From Mayfieldus sp963841445 (GTDB lineage Bacteria > Actinomycetota > Thermoleophilia > Solirubrobacterales > 70-9): DNA of 64,000 nucleotides. The stretch spans positions 310,001-374,000 of the forward strand of contig CAWJCP010000001.1 of assembly GCA_963841445.1 (NCBI GenBank). The letters run 5' to 3'. Positions 18,332 to 26,012 of the stretch are shown here, piece after piece (positions within the stretch are counted from its first letter, which is position 1; each line of letters begins with the position of its first letter). The notes beneath the pieces were generated by a model, which worked only from the letters and a program-made list of their open reading frames with translations, ran no database searches and had not been told where the DNA came from. The position numbers and the translations under genes were made by a program.

Positions 18332-19087
18332 GTGCCGAACCGGCGCGAGGAAAAGGAGCGGCTGCGCGAGCTGCGCGAGCAGGCGGAGAACCGCGAGGCC
18401 TCCGAGCAGCGGCGCAAGCTGCTTCTCGGCTACGGGGTGGCCGGGGTGCTGACCGCGGCCGTGGTGCTCGGAATCGTGATCGTTGTGCTCGGCGGCAGCT
18501 CCAGCGCAAACGGCAACTCGCACATCGTCAACTCCGGTGTCGGGCTCGCCACGACCACCCAGGACCTGACCCCCGACGACCGCAGGGGAACCCGTACCAA
18601 GCCGGGACCGCTGGCCAGCGCCGCGAAGCTGCCCGAGGCCGCAAAGGCGGCGAAGTGCGTGCTTCGCATACCGTCCGACGAGGGCAACATCCACCTGCTG
18701 CCCAGCCAGAAGACCCCGAAGTACAAGTCCGACCCTCCAACCTCGGGCAACCACGACCCGATACCGCTGGCCAACGGCGTCTACCGCTCGCCGATCACCA
18801 ACTTCCGCCATGCGGTCCACACGCTTGAGCACGGCCGCATCGAGATCGAATACCAGCCCGACCTCCCCGAGGCCGATCAGCTGAAGCTGAAGGGCCTGAT
18901 CGACCAGGACTTCCGCGACATGGTGATGTTCCAGAACGAGCAGATGAATTGGCAGGTTGCGGCCGCTGCCTGGGATCACTATCTCGGCTGCAAGGCCTAC
19001 AACGACAGGGTGCTGGACGCGATCCGCGCCTTCCGCGACACCTACCGCGGCCACGGGCCGGAGCCGACCACCGCGCAGCCGGATTAG
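18332..19087 (+). CDS. DUF3105 family membrane-anchored protein
   Basis: 251 residues, GTG start two bases after the preceding stop. The first 35 residues are very charged (RREEKERLRELREQAENRE), a coiled-coil-like cytoplasmic segment, then one membrane helix (about residues 37-58) and an exported domain. The DUF3105 core shows PPTSGNHDPIPLANGVYR, HTLEHGRIEIEYQP and AWDHYLGCKAYNDRVLDAI. Two cysteines (in KCVLRIP and GCKAY) could form a disulfide. The conserved His residues (GNHD, LEHG) suggest metal binding, but the function of DUF3105 is not known. It probably forms an operon with the hydrolase upstream. Confidence 0.88.
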   Translation: MPNRREEKERLRELREQAENREASEQRRKLLLGYGVAGVLTAAVVLGIVIVVLGGSSSANGNSHIVNSGVGLATTTQDLTPDDRRGTRTKPGPLASAAKLPEAAKAAKCVLRIPSDEGNIHLLPSQKTPKYKSDPPTSGNHDPIPLANGVYRSPITNFRHAVHTLEHGRIEIEYQPDLPEADQLKLKGLIDQDFRDMVMFQNEQMNWQVAAAAWDHYLGCKAYNDRVLDAIRAFRDTYRGHGPEPTTAQPD

Positions 19088-19114
19088 CCGGGCGGCAGCG
19101 GCGCCGCGCAGCGG

Positions 19115-20056
19115 TCAGGTCCGGTAGGCAGGAAAGAACTCGCCGCCCGGCCGGCCCCCCGCCAGGCGCTCGTAGGCCGCAGGGTCGCAGATGACTTCCG
19201 AGGTGCGAAACGGCTCGCTGCGGTTGGCGAAGCCGCGCTTGAACTCCTCCAGCCGGTCGCCGCGGGCCAGGCCGCCGCCCAGGTTGAGCGGCAGCTCGCG
19301 CTGCTCCGCGTAGTCGACGATCGCGGCGACCAGGTTCTTCATCGGCGAGTCATCGAGGAAGCGCTCGCCGGTGCCGCTGAGGTAGTAGTGCAGCATCCCG
19401 TCGCTTCGCGCGACGATCGACGCGGCCGCAACCTCGCCGCCGGGATCGTCGGCGAGGAACAGCGAGCAATCCTCAAAGCCAAGCAGCGCAGCGAAATAGG
19501 CGGCGTCAAAGCGGTAGCGCTCGCCGGCGCCGGCGCGATCCATCGTCTGCCCGTAAACGGTCGCGAACGCCGCCCGGTCGGCGGCGGTCGCGCGCGGGCC
19601 CTCGACGCGGCGGACCTCGTACCCGCGCTCGTAATTGCGGCGGATCTGGCGGCGGTCGCTGGGGCGGCTCTTGCGGGGCCGAGCCGGGTCGGCGACCTGG
19701 ACCTCGTTGCGGATCGTGGTGCCCCTCAACGGGTGGGCGTCGAGGCGATGGCGCAGGAAGACGCTGACCAGGCCCGTCCCCGACCAGTCCACCTCGGCCG
19801 GGTCGAGTGAGCCCCCGGCGCCCTCGAGCCCCGGATAGCCGTACGGGGAGCTCGCGTCGCGCTCCTCGGCGCCGTCGATCGCGCGGACCAGGAGCGGGGC
19901 GAGCAGCTCGCGCCCGCCGAAGCTGATCCGCAGGGTATGGGTGACCCCCTCGGCGGCCATGAACTGCGGCGAGCGGAAGAACTCCGGCGCCATCGCGGCG
20001 GCGCCGGAGTCCGCAAGCAGCGTCGCGGTCGGGATGCTTCCCCCGGCGGCGGTCAC
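19115..20056 (-). CDS. FemAB/GNAT-like acyltransferase (BioF2-like domain)
   Basis: 313 residues from the GTG at 20056, which overlaps the stop of the upstream acetyltransferase gene by 4 bp (GTGA). The second half looks like the GNAT fold found in FemX-type and exopolysaccharide-associated acyltransferases: KSRPSDRRQIRRNYERGYEV, DRAAFATVYGQTMDRA, AASIVARSDGMLHYYLSGTG, then NLGGGLARGDRLEEFKRGFA. Such proteins transfer amino-acyl or acyl groups to sugars or cell-wall peptides. Its place next to a polysaccharide cluster suggests decoration of that glycan, which is inference. Confidence 0.8.
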   Translation of the reverse strand: MTAAGGSIPTATLLADSGAAAMAPEFFRSPQFMAAEGVTHTLRISFGGRELLAPLLVRAIDGAEERDASSPYGYPGLEGAGGSLDPAEVDWSGTGLVSVFLRHRLDAHPLRGTTIRNEVQVADPARPRKSRPSDRRQIRRNYERGYEVRRVEGPRATAADRAAFATVYGQTMDRAGAGERYRFDAAYFAALLGFEDCSLFLADDPGGEVAAASIVARSDGMLHYYLSGTGERFLDDSPMKNLVAAIVDYAEQRELPLNLGGGLARGDRLEEFKRGFANRSEPFRTSEVICDPAAYERLAGGRPGGEFFPAYRT

Positions 20057-20598
20057 GGCGAGAGGTCGGCAACCGCGGCGCGAAACTCCTCCGGCAGCAC
20101 ACCCCAGACCTCGCAATCGGCCGCCTCGCCCTCGCGGTTCAGGTGCGCCCGCAGCGTTCCCTCGTGCCTCCAGCCGAGGCTGGTCACGACCCGCTTCGCG
20201 GCCTGGTTGTCGGCCGGGATACGCCCGTAGACGCGGTGAGCCCCGAACTCGTCGAAGGCCTTGCCGATCGTCAGCGCCTCAGCGCGCCGACCGACCCCTA
20301 TCCCGCGCACGTCATCGCCGATCAGCGCCCCCAGCTCCGGAGCCGTCTGGCGAAAGAGGCCGTAAAGCGCCGTGAAACCGACCGGCTCGTCGCGCCCCTC
20401 GACGACGACCGCGTACTTGCGGTCCTCACCCGAGTCGTCGATCGCCCGCTCGACCCAGCGCTCGGCATCAGCGACCGAGAACTCGCCGCGCCGCTCCATC
20501 AGCGTCGCGGTGGCCTCGCGGTTGTTGAACCAGCGGTGCACGGCGGCGGCGTCCGCGGGCTCGAATCGGCGCAGCCGCACTGTCGGAGCTTCGGCCAT
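20053..20598 (-). CDS. GNAT N-acetyltransferase (RimJ/RimL type)
   Basis: 181 residues. TVRLRRFEPADAAAVHRWFN is the start typical of RimJ-type acetyltransferases. The acetyl-CoA loop is seen as GIGVGRRAEALTIGKAFDEF, followed by HRVYGRIPADNQAAKRVVTS and GWRHEGTLRAHLNREGEAAD. Homologues acetylate protein N-termini or amino sugars such as those in surface glycans; context favours the latter but cannot prove it. No good ribosome site precedes ATG 20598. It is translationally coupled to the FemAB-like gene. Confidence 0.85.
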   Translation of the reverse strand: MAEAPTVRLRRFEPADAAAVHRWFNNREATATLMERRGEFSVADAERWVERAIDDSGEDRKYAVVVEGRDEPVGFTALYGLFRQTAPELGALIGDDVRGIGVGRRAEALTIGKAFDEFGAHRVYGRIPADNQAAKRVVTSLGWRHEGTLRAHLNREGEAADCEVWGVLPEEFRAAVADLSP

Positions 20599-20640
20599 CG
20601 GAGGAGAAGATATGCGGCGGAGGCCGTGGGACGGCCGCGC

Positions 20641-20680
20641 GGTGCGCTTTTGGCCCTGGTATGCGGGACCAAAGCGCACC
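20641..20680 (-). terminator. Long inverted repeat after the sugar-transferase gene
   Basis: GGTGCGCTTT at 20641-20650 is repeated as its exact complement AAAGCGCACC at 20671-20680, giving a 10-bp perfect stem, extendable by two pairs, with a loop of about 20 bases. It begins 7 bases beyond the stop of the minus-strand sugar transferase gene and before the GNAT gene, so it probably terminates or attenuates the exopolysaccharide transcript. It has no long T run. Confidence 0.5.
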
Positions 20681-20686
20681 AAGCGG

Positions 20687-21250
20687 TTAGTCGGGCGAGA
20701 GTCCGCGACCGCTGACCAGCAGGCCGAGGGTCCGGGCGAGGATGCGCAGATCGAGCCTGAAGCTGCGATGGTCGACGTACCAGACGTCGAGCTCGATCCG
20801 CTCCTCCCAGGGGATCCCGGCGCGCCCCTGAACCTGCGCCCAGCCGGTGATTCCGGGCTTGACCTCGAGACGGCGGCGCTGGCGGGGCGTGTAGGCGGCG
20901 ACCTGCGCCTCGATCGTGGGACGGGGCCCGACGATCGACATCTCGCCGCGCAGCACGTTGACCAGGTTCGGCAGCTCATCGAGCGAGAAACGGCGCAGGA
21001 TCCGCCCGACCCTGGTCACTCGACGATCGTCGCGGGTCACCGCCGTACCCACCCCGACCGGGTCCGAGCCGGCAATCATCGTGCGCAGCTTGAGCAGTTC
21101 GAAGACCTGCCCGTCGCGCCCGACGCGTCGCTGCCGGTAGACGATCGGCCCGCCTCCCTCAAGCCGGATCGCGAGCGTCGCCAGGGCCAGCAGCGGCGAG
21201 AGCATGGCCAGCGCCAGCGCCGCGACGACCAGGTCGAGCAGCCGGGTCAC
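20687..21250 (-). CDS. Undecaprenyl-phosphate sugar phosphotransferase (bacterial sugar transferase)
   Basis: 187 residues from GTG at 21250, overlapping the stop of the upstream glycosyltransferase (GTGA). One N-terminal membrane helix (residues about 5-25, LDLVVAALALAMLSPLLAL), then the WcaJ/ExoY-type catalytic domain: PIVYRQRRVGRDGQVFELLK, LRTM, RRFSLDELPNLVNVL, GEMSIVGPRP and LEVKPGITGWAQVQGRAGI. This is the monotopic form that starts repeat-unit assembly by moving a sugar phosphate onto undecaprenyl phosphate on the cytoplasmic face. It is the initiating enzyme of the surrounding polysaccharide cluster. Confidence 0.93.
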   Translation of the reverse strand: MTRLLDLVVAALALAMLSPLLALATLAIRLEGGGPIVYRQRRVGRDGQVFELLKLRTMIAGSDPVGVGTAVTRDDRRVTRVGRILRRFSLDELPNLVNVLRGEMSIVGPRPTIEAQVAAYTPRQRRRLEVKPGITGWAQVQGRAGIPWEERIELDVWYVDHRSFRLDLRILARTLGLLVSGRGLSPD

Positions 21251-22383
21251 CGCGTCCCCGCCGCCTTCTCCCAGGTGCCGGGGCTGCCGCGGCGGACCCG
21301 GTCCCAGAGCCCGACCGCGATCGAGGTGGTGGTGAGCACGTAATAGCGCGCGAGCCGCAGCGGCGCCAGGGGCAGGTAGCGGCCCAGCAGCGCCGCCCCA
21401 AGCAGGGCCAGCTGCAGCGCCAGCGTCAACGTGTAGACCCATCCGTCACCGAGCAGGGCGAGGTTGGCGCCGAAAGCCAGAAGGTGCAGCAGCGGCGTCA
21501 GGTAGCGCAGCAGCCGGTGCGAGGCAATCTGAAAGGCGAACAGGGGCCGGTACCCGCGCGGGGAGATCATCCCCTCGCGGACGACGATGTCCCAGAGGCC
21601 GATCATCATCCGTCGCTTGCGGGCGAACTCGCCCTCCAGGGTCGGGACCATGCGCTCCTCGGCGATCGCGGAGGGCGCGAAAAGCGAGCGCAGGTCGCGC
21701 TTCGCAAGCTCGAAGGGAAACGAGAGATCATGGCTGGCGGCGGCGGGGAGATGCACGTAGGCGTCGCGTCGGACCGCATAGATGCCCCCGTTTCCCGCCG
21801 TCACTCCTCCCAGCCCCGACTCCAGCTCGCGGACCGCCATCTCGTAGCGCCAGTAGACGCCTTCGAGGTTGTCGCCAGCTGCGCCGCTAAGCCGCAGCTG
21901 CCCGCAGACGTAACCAACTGCGGGATCCGCGAACGGCTCGACCAGCCGCAGCAGCGCGTCCGAACGCCAGAAGCTGTTCGCGTCCGAGAAGGCGAGGATC
22001 GACCCGCTCGACCGCTCGGCGGCGGCGTTCTGGGCCGCGAGCTTTCCGGCCCGGGGCAGCTCGAGGACGAGATCGGCCCCGGCGGCGCGCGCGGATTCGG
22101 CGGTCGCATCGGCGGAGCCATCCGAAGCGACGATCACCTGCAGCCGCTCGCGCGGGTAGTCGAGCGCCAGAACGTTCTCGACCTTGGCGGCGATCCCCTT
22201 CTCCTCGTCGTATGCGGCGACGATCATCGAGACCAGCGGCAGCTCCGCCAGGGCATGCGGGTGCTCGAGCGTCGGGCGACGGCGCAGCCGGGCAAGTGCC
22301 CAGAGCGTTGCCGGATAACCGGCGTGCGTGAATGCGATCAGCCCGACGGAGACCCAGAAAATGGCTGCAAGTGCCGCAAGCAC
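21247..22383 (-). CDS. Membrane glycosyltransferase family 2
   Basis: 378 residues from a GTG at 22383 placed 8 bases after the preceding stop. An N-terminal membrane segment (about 8-28) is followed by a GT2 domain: PLVSMIVAAYDEEKGIAAKV, VIVASDGSADAT, AFSDANSFW (DxD-like metal site), AGNGGIYAVRRDAY and a product-binding loop. Three or so C-terminal membrane helices (about 280-355) follow. This architecture matches processive or polymer-extending GT2 enzymes that work at the inner membrane face. It is coupled at both ends to the other exopolysaccharide genes. Confidence 0.9.
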   Translation of the reverse strand: MLAALAAIFWVSVGLIAFTHAGYPATLWALARLRRRPTLEHPHALAELPLVSMIVAAYDEEKGIAAKVENVLALDYPRERLQVIVASDGSADATAESARAAGADLVLELPRAGKLAAQNAAAERSSGSILAFSDANSFWRSDALLRLVEPFADPAVGYVCGQLRLSGAAGDNLEGVYWRYEMAVRELESGLGGVTAGNGGIYAVRRDAYVHLPAAASHDLSFPFELAKRDLRSLFAPSAIAEERMVPTLEGEFARKRRMMIGLWDIVVREGMISPRGYRPLFAFQIASHRLLRYLTPLLHLLAFGANLALLGDGWVYTLTLALQLALLGAALLGRYLPLAPLRLARYYVLTTTSIAVGLWDRVRRGSPGTWEKAAGTR

Positions 22384-22390
22384 CGCCTGA

Positions 22391-23509
22391 TTATCGTCGC
22401 CGGGCGAGCAGCTGCTCGTACAGGGTCGCGGTCTCGGCGCCGATCCGATCCCAGGAGAACGGGCCGGCGGCAGCCGTGCGGGCGGCCTCGGCGAGCTCGC
22501 CGCGTGCCCGCTCGTCGGCGACCAGCTCGCGCAGCGCGGCGGCCAGCGCCGCGGCGTCCTCGGGCGGGACGATGCGGGCCGCGCCATGCTCGGCGGCCAG
22601 CTCCGGAAAGCCGCCGACGGCCGAGAGCAGCATCGGCTTGCCGAAGGCAAGCGCGGTGTAGACGACGCCGGAGTGCTCACCGTCGCGGTAGGGCAGCACG
22701 ACGAGGTCGGCGCGGCGAAAGTAGGCCGGGATCTCGGGGTCGGTGATGAAGCGGGGCACGAAGCGCACCCTGCCGGGAGCGGACTCGGCAAGCCGGCGCA
22801 GCGGCTCGATCGGCATGCGCGGATTGCCGACGATCCACAGCTCGGCTCCGGCTACGGAGCGGAAAGCCTCCAGCAGCAGGTCGATTCCCTTGTAGGGCCG
22901 CAGCAGTCCGAAGAGGAGGATCACCGGCCCCTCCGCCTGGCGAAGCTCATCGGGAAGCGGGCGCTCCTCCGGCAGCCGGGTCAGATAGTCAAAGGCGCCG
23001 TGCTGGATCACCCGCACCCGGGCGGGATCCAGTCCAACCTCGCCGCGCAGGCGCCCGGCGCTGTGCCGGGAGTGCGCGATCACGGCGTCCATGCGGCCGA
23101 AGAGGCGCCGCGCCGTGGCCGTCTGGCGGCGACTTGCTTGCGGTGGAAGCACGTAGTGGGCGGTCATCACCCGCGGGCGCAGCGGCGGCAAGAGCAGGGC
23201 GTCGAGCCCGGGAACGGTCAGCCATTGGTAATGGACCAGGTCGGCGTCGACGCAGCGGCGAAAGCGAAGTTGATCGACAAGGTGCTCGGCGAGCTTGAAA
23301 GCGCGCCTCCCCGGAGCGTCGAGCCCGCGCGCGGCGCTGCGCCGGTAGAAGGCCTCGCTGACCGCATAGCCCCGCGGCTGCGGCGTCGGCCCGTAGAGGA
23401 AGCGGCTCGTGACGAGCTCGACGTCGAGCCCCGCGCGCGCCAAGGCAGCGGCCAGGGCGTGGTCGTAGGGCGGTGTGAATGCCGAGGGATCGAAGAGTTG
23501 GACTCGCAT
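22391..23509 (-). CDS. Glycosyltransferase family 4
   Basis: 372 residues, intact. GT-B fold enzyme: N-terminal domain with HYQWLTVPGLDALLLPP and MTAHYVLPP, linker, then the GT4 donor domain with ILLFGLLRPYKGIDLLLEAF, LVVLPYRDGEHSGVVYTALA (the E-x7-E region) and FGKPMLLSAVGGFPELAAEH. Retaining transfer of a hexose onto the lipid-linked glycan is the family role. The start ATG at 23509 is only 34 bases from the divergent GTG of the next gene. Confidence 0.92.
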   Translation of the reverse strand: MRVQLFDPSAFTPPYDHALAAALARAGLDVELVTSRFLYGPTPQPRGYAVSEAFYRRSAARGLDAPGRRAFKLAEHLVDQLRFRRCVDADLVHYQWLTVPGLDALLLPPLRPRVMTAHYVLPPQASRRQTATARRLFGRMDAVIAHSRHSAGRLRGEVGLDPARVRVIQHGAFDYLTRLPEERPLPDELRQAEGPVILLFGLLRPYKGIDLLLEAFRSVAGAELWIVGNPRMPIEPLRRLAESAPGRVRFVPRFITDPEIPAYFRRADLVVLPYRDGEHSGVVYTALAFGKPMLLSAVGGFPELAAEHGAARIVPPEDAAALAAALRELVADERARGELAEAARTAAAGPFSWDRIGAETATLYEQLLARRR

Positions 23510-23543
23510 CAGCTGATCTCTGGGCGATTATCGTGAGCGGGCC

Positions 23544-24500
23544 GTGGAGCCGACCCTTTCCTACTGCGTCGTGAACACCAACGGCCGCGACTTCCTGCTC
23601 GCCTGCCTGGCCGCGATCGAGCGAACCGCCCCCGACGACATGCGGCGAGAGACTCTGGTGCTCGACAACGCCTCCGGGGATGGCTCGGCCGCTGCCGTGC
23701 GGGCGCTCGACGGCGAGATCCGCCTGATCGAGCGATCGCAGCGAACCGGCAAGGCGGCCAACGACTCGACCCTGCTGAGCGAGGCGCGGGGGCGCTATTG
23801 CCTGCTTCTCAACGAGGATTCCGAGCTGCGCGATGGCGCCGCCGAGGCGCTGGTCGAGGCGCTCGACTCAGATCCCGGCGCGGCGGTCGCTGCTGCCCAG
23901 CTGCTCGACTCCGAGGGCCGCCAGGTTCCCTGCGCCTGGCGCTTTCCCGGGGTCGGGACGGCGCTCGTGGGGGCGGCCTTCCTGCACCGACTGCTCACCG
24001 TGCAGAGCAGGGGCCCGGAGACTCGGACGGTCGACTGGGCGCAATCGAGCGCGATGCTCGTGCGTCGCGAAGCCGCGCTGCAGGTCGGATTTCTGGACCC
24101 CGACTTCTTCGTCTACTACGACGAGTGCGACTTCTGCCGGCGGCTGGCCGACGCCGGCTGGCGCGCTCTCTACGTCCCCGCTGCCCGGGCAGTCCATCAC
24201 GACCAGCTCGCCACCGACCTGGCCGCTGGACTGCCGCGGATCGTCGAGTTTCACCGCAACCGCGACCTCTACATGCGCAAGCACGGCTCGCGCCTGGAGG
24301 CGCTGGCGGTGCGGGCGCTCACCTCCTGGGCCTATGCGGCGCGAGCGCTGGCGGCGCTGGCGCTGCCCGGTCACCGATCCCGCACCTACTGGGCACACGC
24401 GCACCAGGCGCTGCGCCCGGGGCGCGGCGAGAGCCTGCGCGATCGCGCGGAGCGCCCAGCTCAGCGCAGCGTGTCCTCGTCCGCCGCCTCGGCCTCGTAG
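23544..24500 (+). CDS. Glycosyltransferase family 2 (rhamnosyltransferase-like)
   Basis: 318 residues, GTG start at 23544. SYCVVNTNGRDFLLACLAAI, VLDNASGDGSAAAVRAL, LLLNEDSELRDGAAEAL (metal-binding region) and FVYYDECDFCRRLADAGWRA, with DECDFC as the predicted catalytic-base region, match the WbbL/RfbN-type GT2 branch that adds rhamnose or related sugars. It is the only plus-strand gene in the polysaccharide cluster. Its last 40 bases overlap the convergent flippase gene. The C-terminus after residue 260 is low complexity. Confidence 0.88.
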   Translation: MEPTLSYCVVNTNGRDFLLACLAAIERTAPDDMRRETLVLDNASGDGSAAAVRALDGEIRLIERSQRTGKAANDSTLLSEARGRYCLLLNEDSELRDGAAEALVEALDSDPGAAVAAAQLLDSEGRQVPCAWRFPGVGTALVGAAFLHRLLTVQSRGPETRTVDWAQSSAMLVRREAALQVGFLDPDFFVYYDECDFCRRLADAGWRALYVPAARAVHHDQLATDLAAGLPRIVEFHRNRDLYMRKHGSRLEALAVRALTSWAYAARALAALALPGHRSRTYWAHAHQALRPGRGESLRDRAERPAQRSVSSSAASAS

Positions 24501-26005
24501 ACCTCGGGGATCGAGCCGCCACCGGCCGCGGCCGCAGCGCTGCGCATCCGGTCGAGCCGCGCCAGCAGCTCGCCGGGGTGACGCAGCACCGACAGCGAAG
24601 CGCGCTCGGCCGGCCGCAGGAAGCCGCTCACCCAGAGCAGGAGCGGAAACGCAGCCCAGAGCACCACCCTTCCCGCCAGCCCCGCGAGGCCGGCGGTCGG
24701 CATCAGCAGCTCACCGAGCCCGACCAGAGTGGCTGAGGCGAGCACGATCCGAGCCAGCCGGCCCCACTCGTAGGGCACGGCGAAGAGGCGTTGCGTGAAC
24801 GCGTACATCAGCGCCAGCACGACCACGTAGGAGGCGACCAGGGCGAAGCCCGCCCCGACGATCCCCAGCGACGGGACCAGGGCGAGGTTGAGCACCACGT
24901 TCACGACCGTCGCGGCCGCCGTGGCCGGGAAGTTGAAGCCGGTGCGGCCGGTGCGGCCAAGGATCACGACGAGGACCATGTAGAGGGCGTAGAGGGTCAC
25001 GCCGGTCGCGATCAGGCCGACGGCCTTGTAGGAGCCGAAGTACTCCGGCGCCGCCAGGGCTCGCACGATCCAGCGGGCGAGCAGCCAGATCCCGGTGACC
25101 GCAAACGCGCAGCAGGCCGTGAACCAGGTCACGACCACGGCATAGGCGTTGCGCGCGTCGTCGTCGTCGCGAATCGAGTAGGCGAGCGGCGGCCAGGCGA
25201 GCTGGAAGCCGCGCACGAGCACGTTGACCGCCTGCGCGAACTTCACCGCCAGCGAGTAGAGGCCGGCCTCGGCGAGGCCGGCGTAGCGGACCAGGATCAC
25301 GCGGTCGATGAAGTTCAGCGAGTACAGGGACAGCTCGGCCGGCATGGTCGGGAGCCCAAATCGCATCAGCCGCCCGAGCAGCGCCCGATCGATGAAGAGC
25401 GAGAGCCGGCGTCGGTGCAGGACGATCAGGCCGACGACGAAGGCCGCACCGGTCCCGTAGCTGCCCAAAAGCAGCCCGCGCGCCCCGTCGCCGGCGCCGA
25501 CGACGAGCGCCACCGTGACCGGGATCGTGACCAGGACGTTGGCGAGCGTGGTCAGGAAGTAGGCGCGGGCGCGCTCCTCGACCCGGAACAGGGTCAGCAG
25601 GTACTCATAGAGGGTGAGCACCCAGAGGCCGCCGATCGCGATCCGGACCAGGCCCGGCGCCTCGGTGTCGAGCAGGGCCGTGGAGATCGGGCCGGCAAAG
25701 GGAAGCGCGATCAGAGCCCCTGCCGTCGCGGCCCAGAACAGCGTCGCGAAGGACGTCGCGACCACCCGGTCCGGGCTCTCGTCCTCCTGGTAATAGAAGC
25801 GCAACAGGGCCTCGATGATCCCGAGCCGGACCACGATGCTCGCCGAGACGACGGCAGCGAACAGAACCTCGGCGGCGCCGTAATCGGCCGGCGCCAGATA
25901 GTGCGTGTAGAGGGGCAGCAGCGCGACCGCGATCAGCTTCGAGAGCACGCTTGCCGCCGTGTAGGCGGCGCCGGTCGTGGCGAGGCGCTGCAGGTACCGG
26001 GACAC
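24461..26005 (-). CDS. Polysaccharide flippase (Wzx/MATE-like)
   Basis: 514 residues. The GTG at 26005 has AGGAGG six bases upstream, which decides the start although the frame is open further up. About 12-14 membrane helices are visible. Early sequence VSRYLQRLATTGAAYTAASV and LAPADYGAAEVLFAAVV, then GLPTMPAELSLYSLNFIDRV, typical of polysaccharide biosynthesis flippases. It would move lipid-linked repeat units across the membrane. It starts 7 bases after the O-antigen-ligase-like gene and shares its operon. Confidence 0.9.
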   Translation of the reverse strand: MSRYLQRLATTGAAYTAASVLSKLIAVALLPLYTHYLAPADYGAAEVLFAAVVSASIVVRLGIIEALLRFYYQEDESPDRVVATSFATLFWAATAGALIALPFAGPISTALLDTEAPGLVRIAIGGLWVLTLYEYLLTLFRVEERARAYFLTTLANVLVTIPVTVALVVGAGDGARGLLLGSYGTGAAFVVGLIVLHRRRLSLFIDRALLGRLMRFGLPTMPAELSLYSLNFIDRVILVRYAGLAEAGLYSLAVKFAQAVNVLVRGFQLAWPPLAYSIRDDDDARNAYAVVVTWFTACCAFAVTGIWLLARWIVRALAAPEYFGSYKAVGLIATGVTLYALYMVLVVILGRTGRTGFNFPATAAATVVNVVLNLALVPSLGIVGAGFALVASYVVVLALMYAFTQRLFAVPYEWGRLARIVLASATLVGLGELLMPTAGLAGLAGRVVLWAAFPLLLWVSGFLRPAERASLSVLRHPGELLARLDRMRSAAAAAGGGSIPEVYEAEAADEDTLR

Positions 26006-26012
26006 GAGCCTC

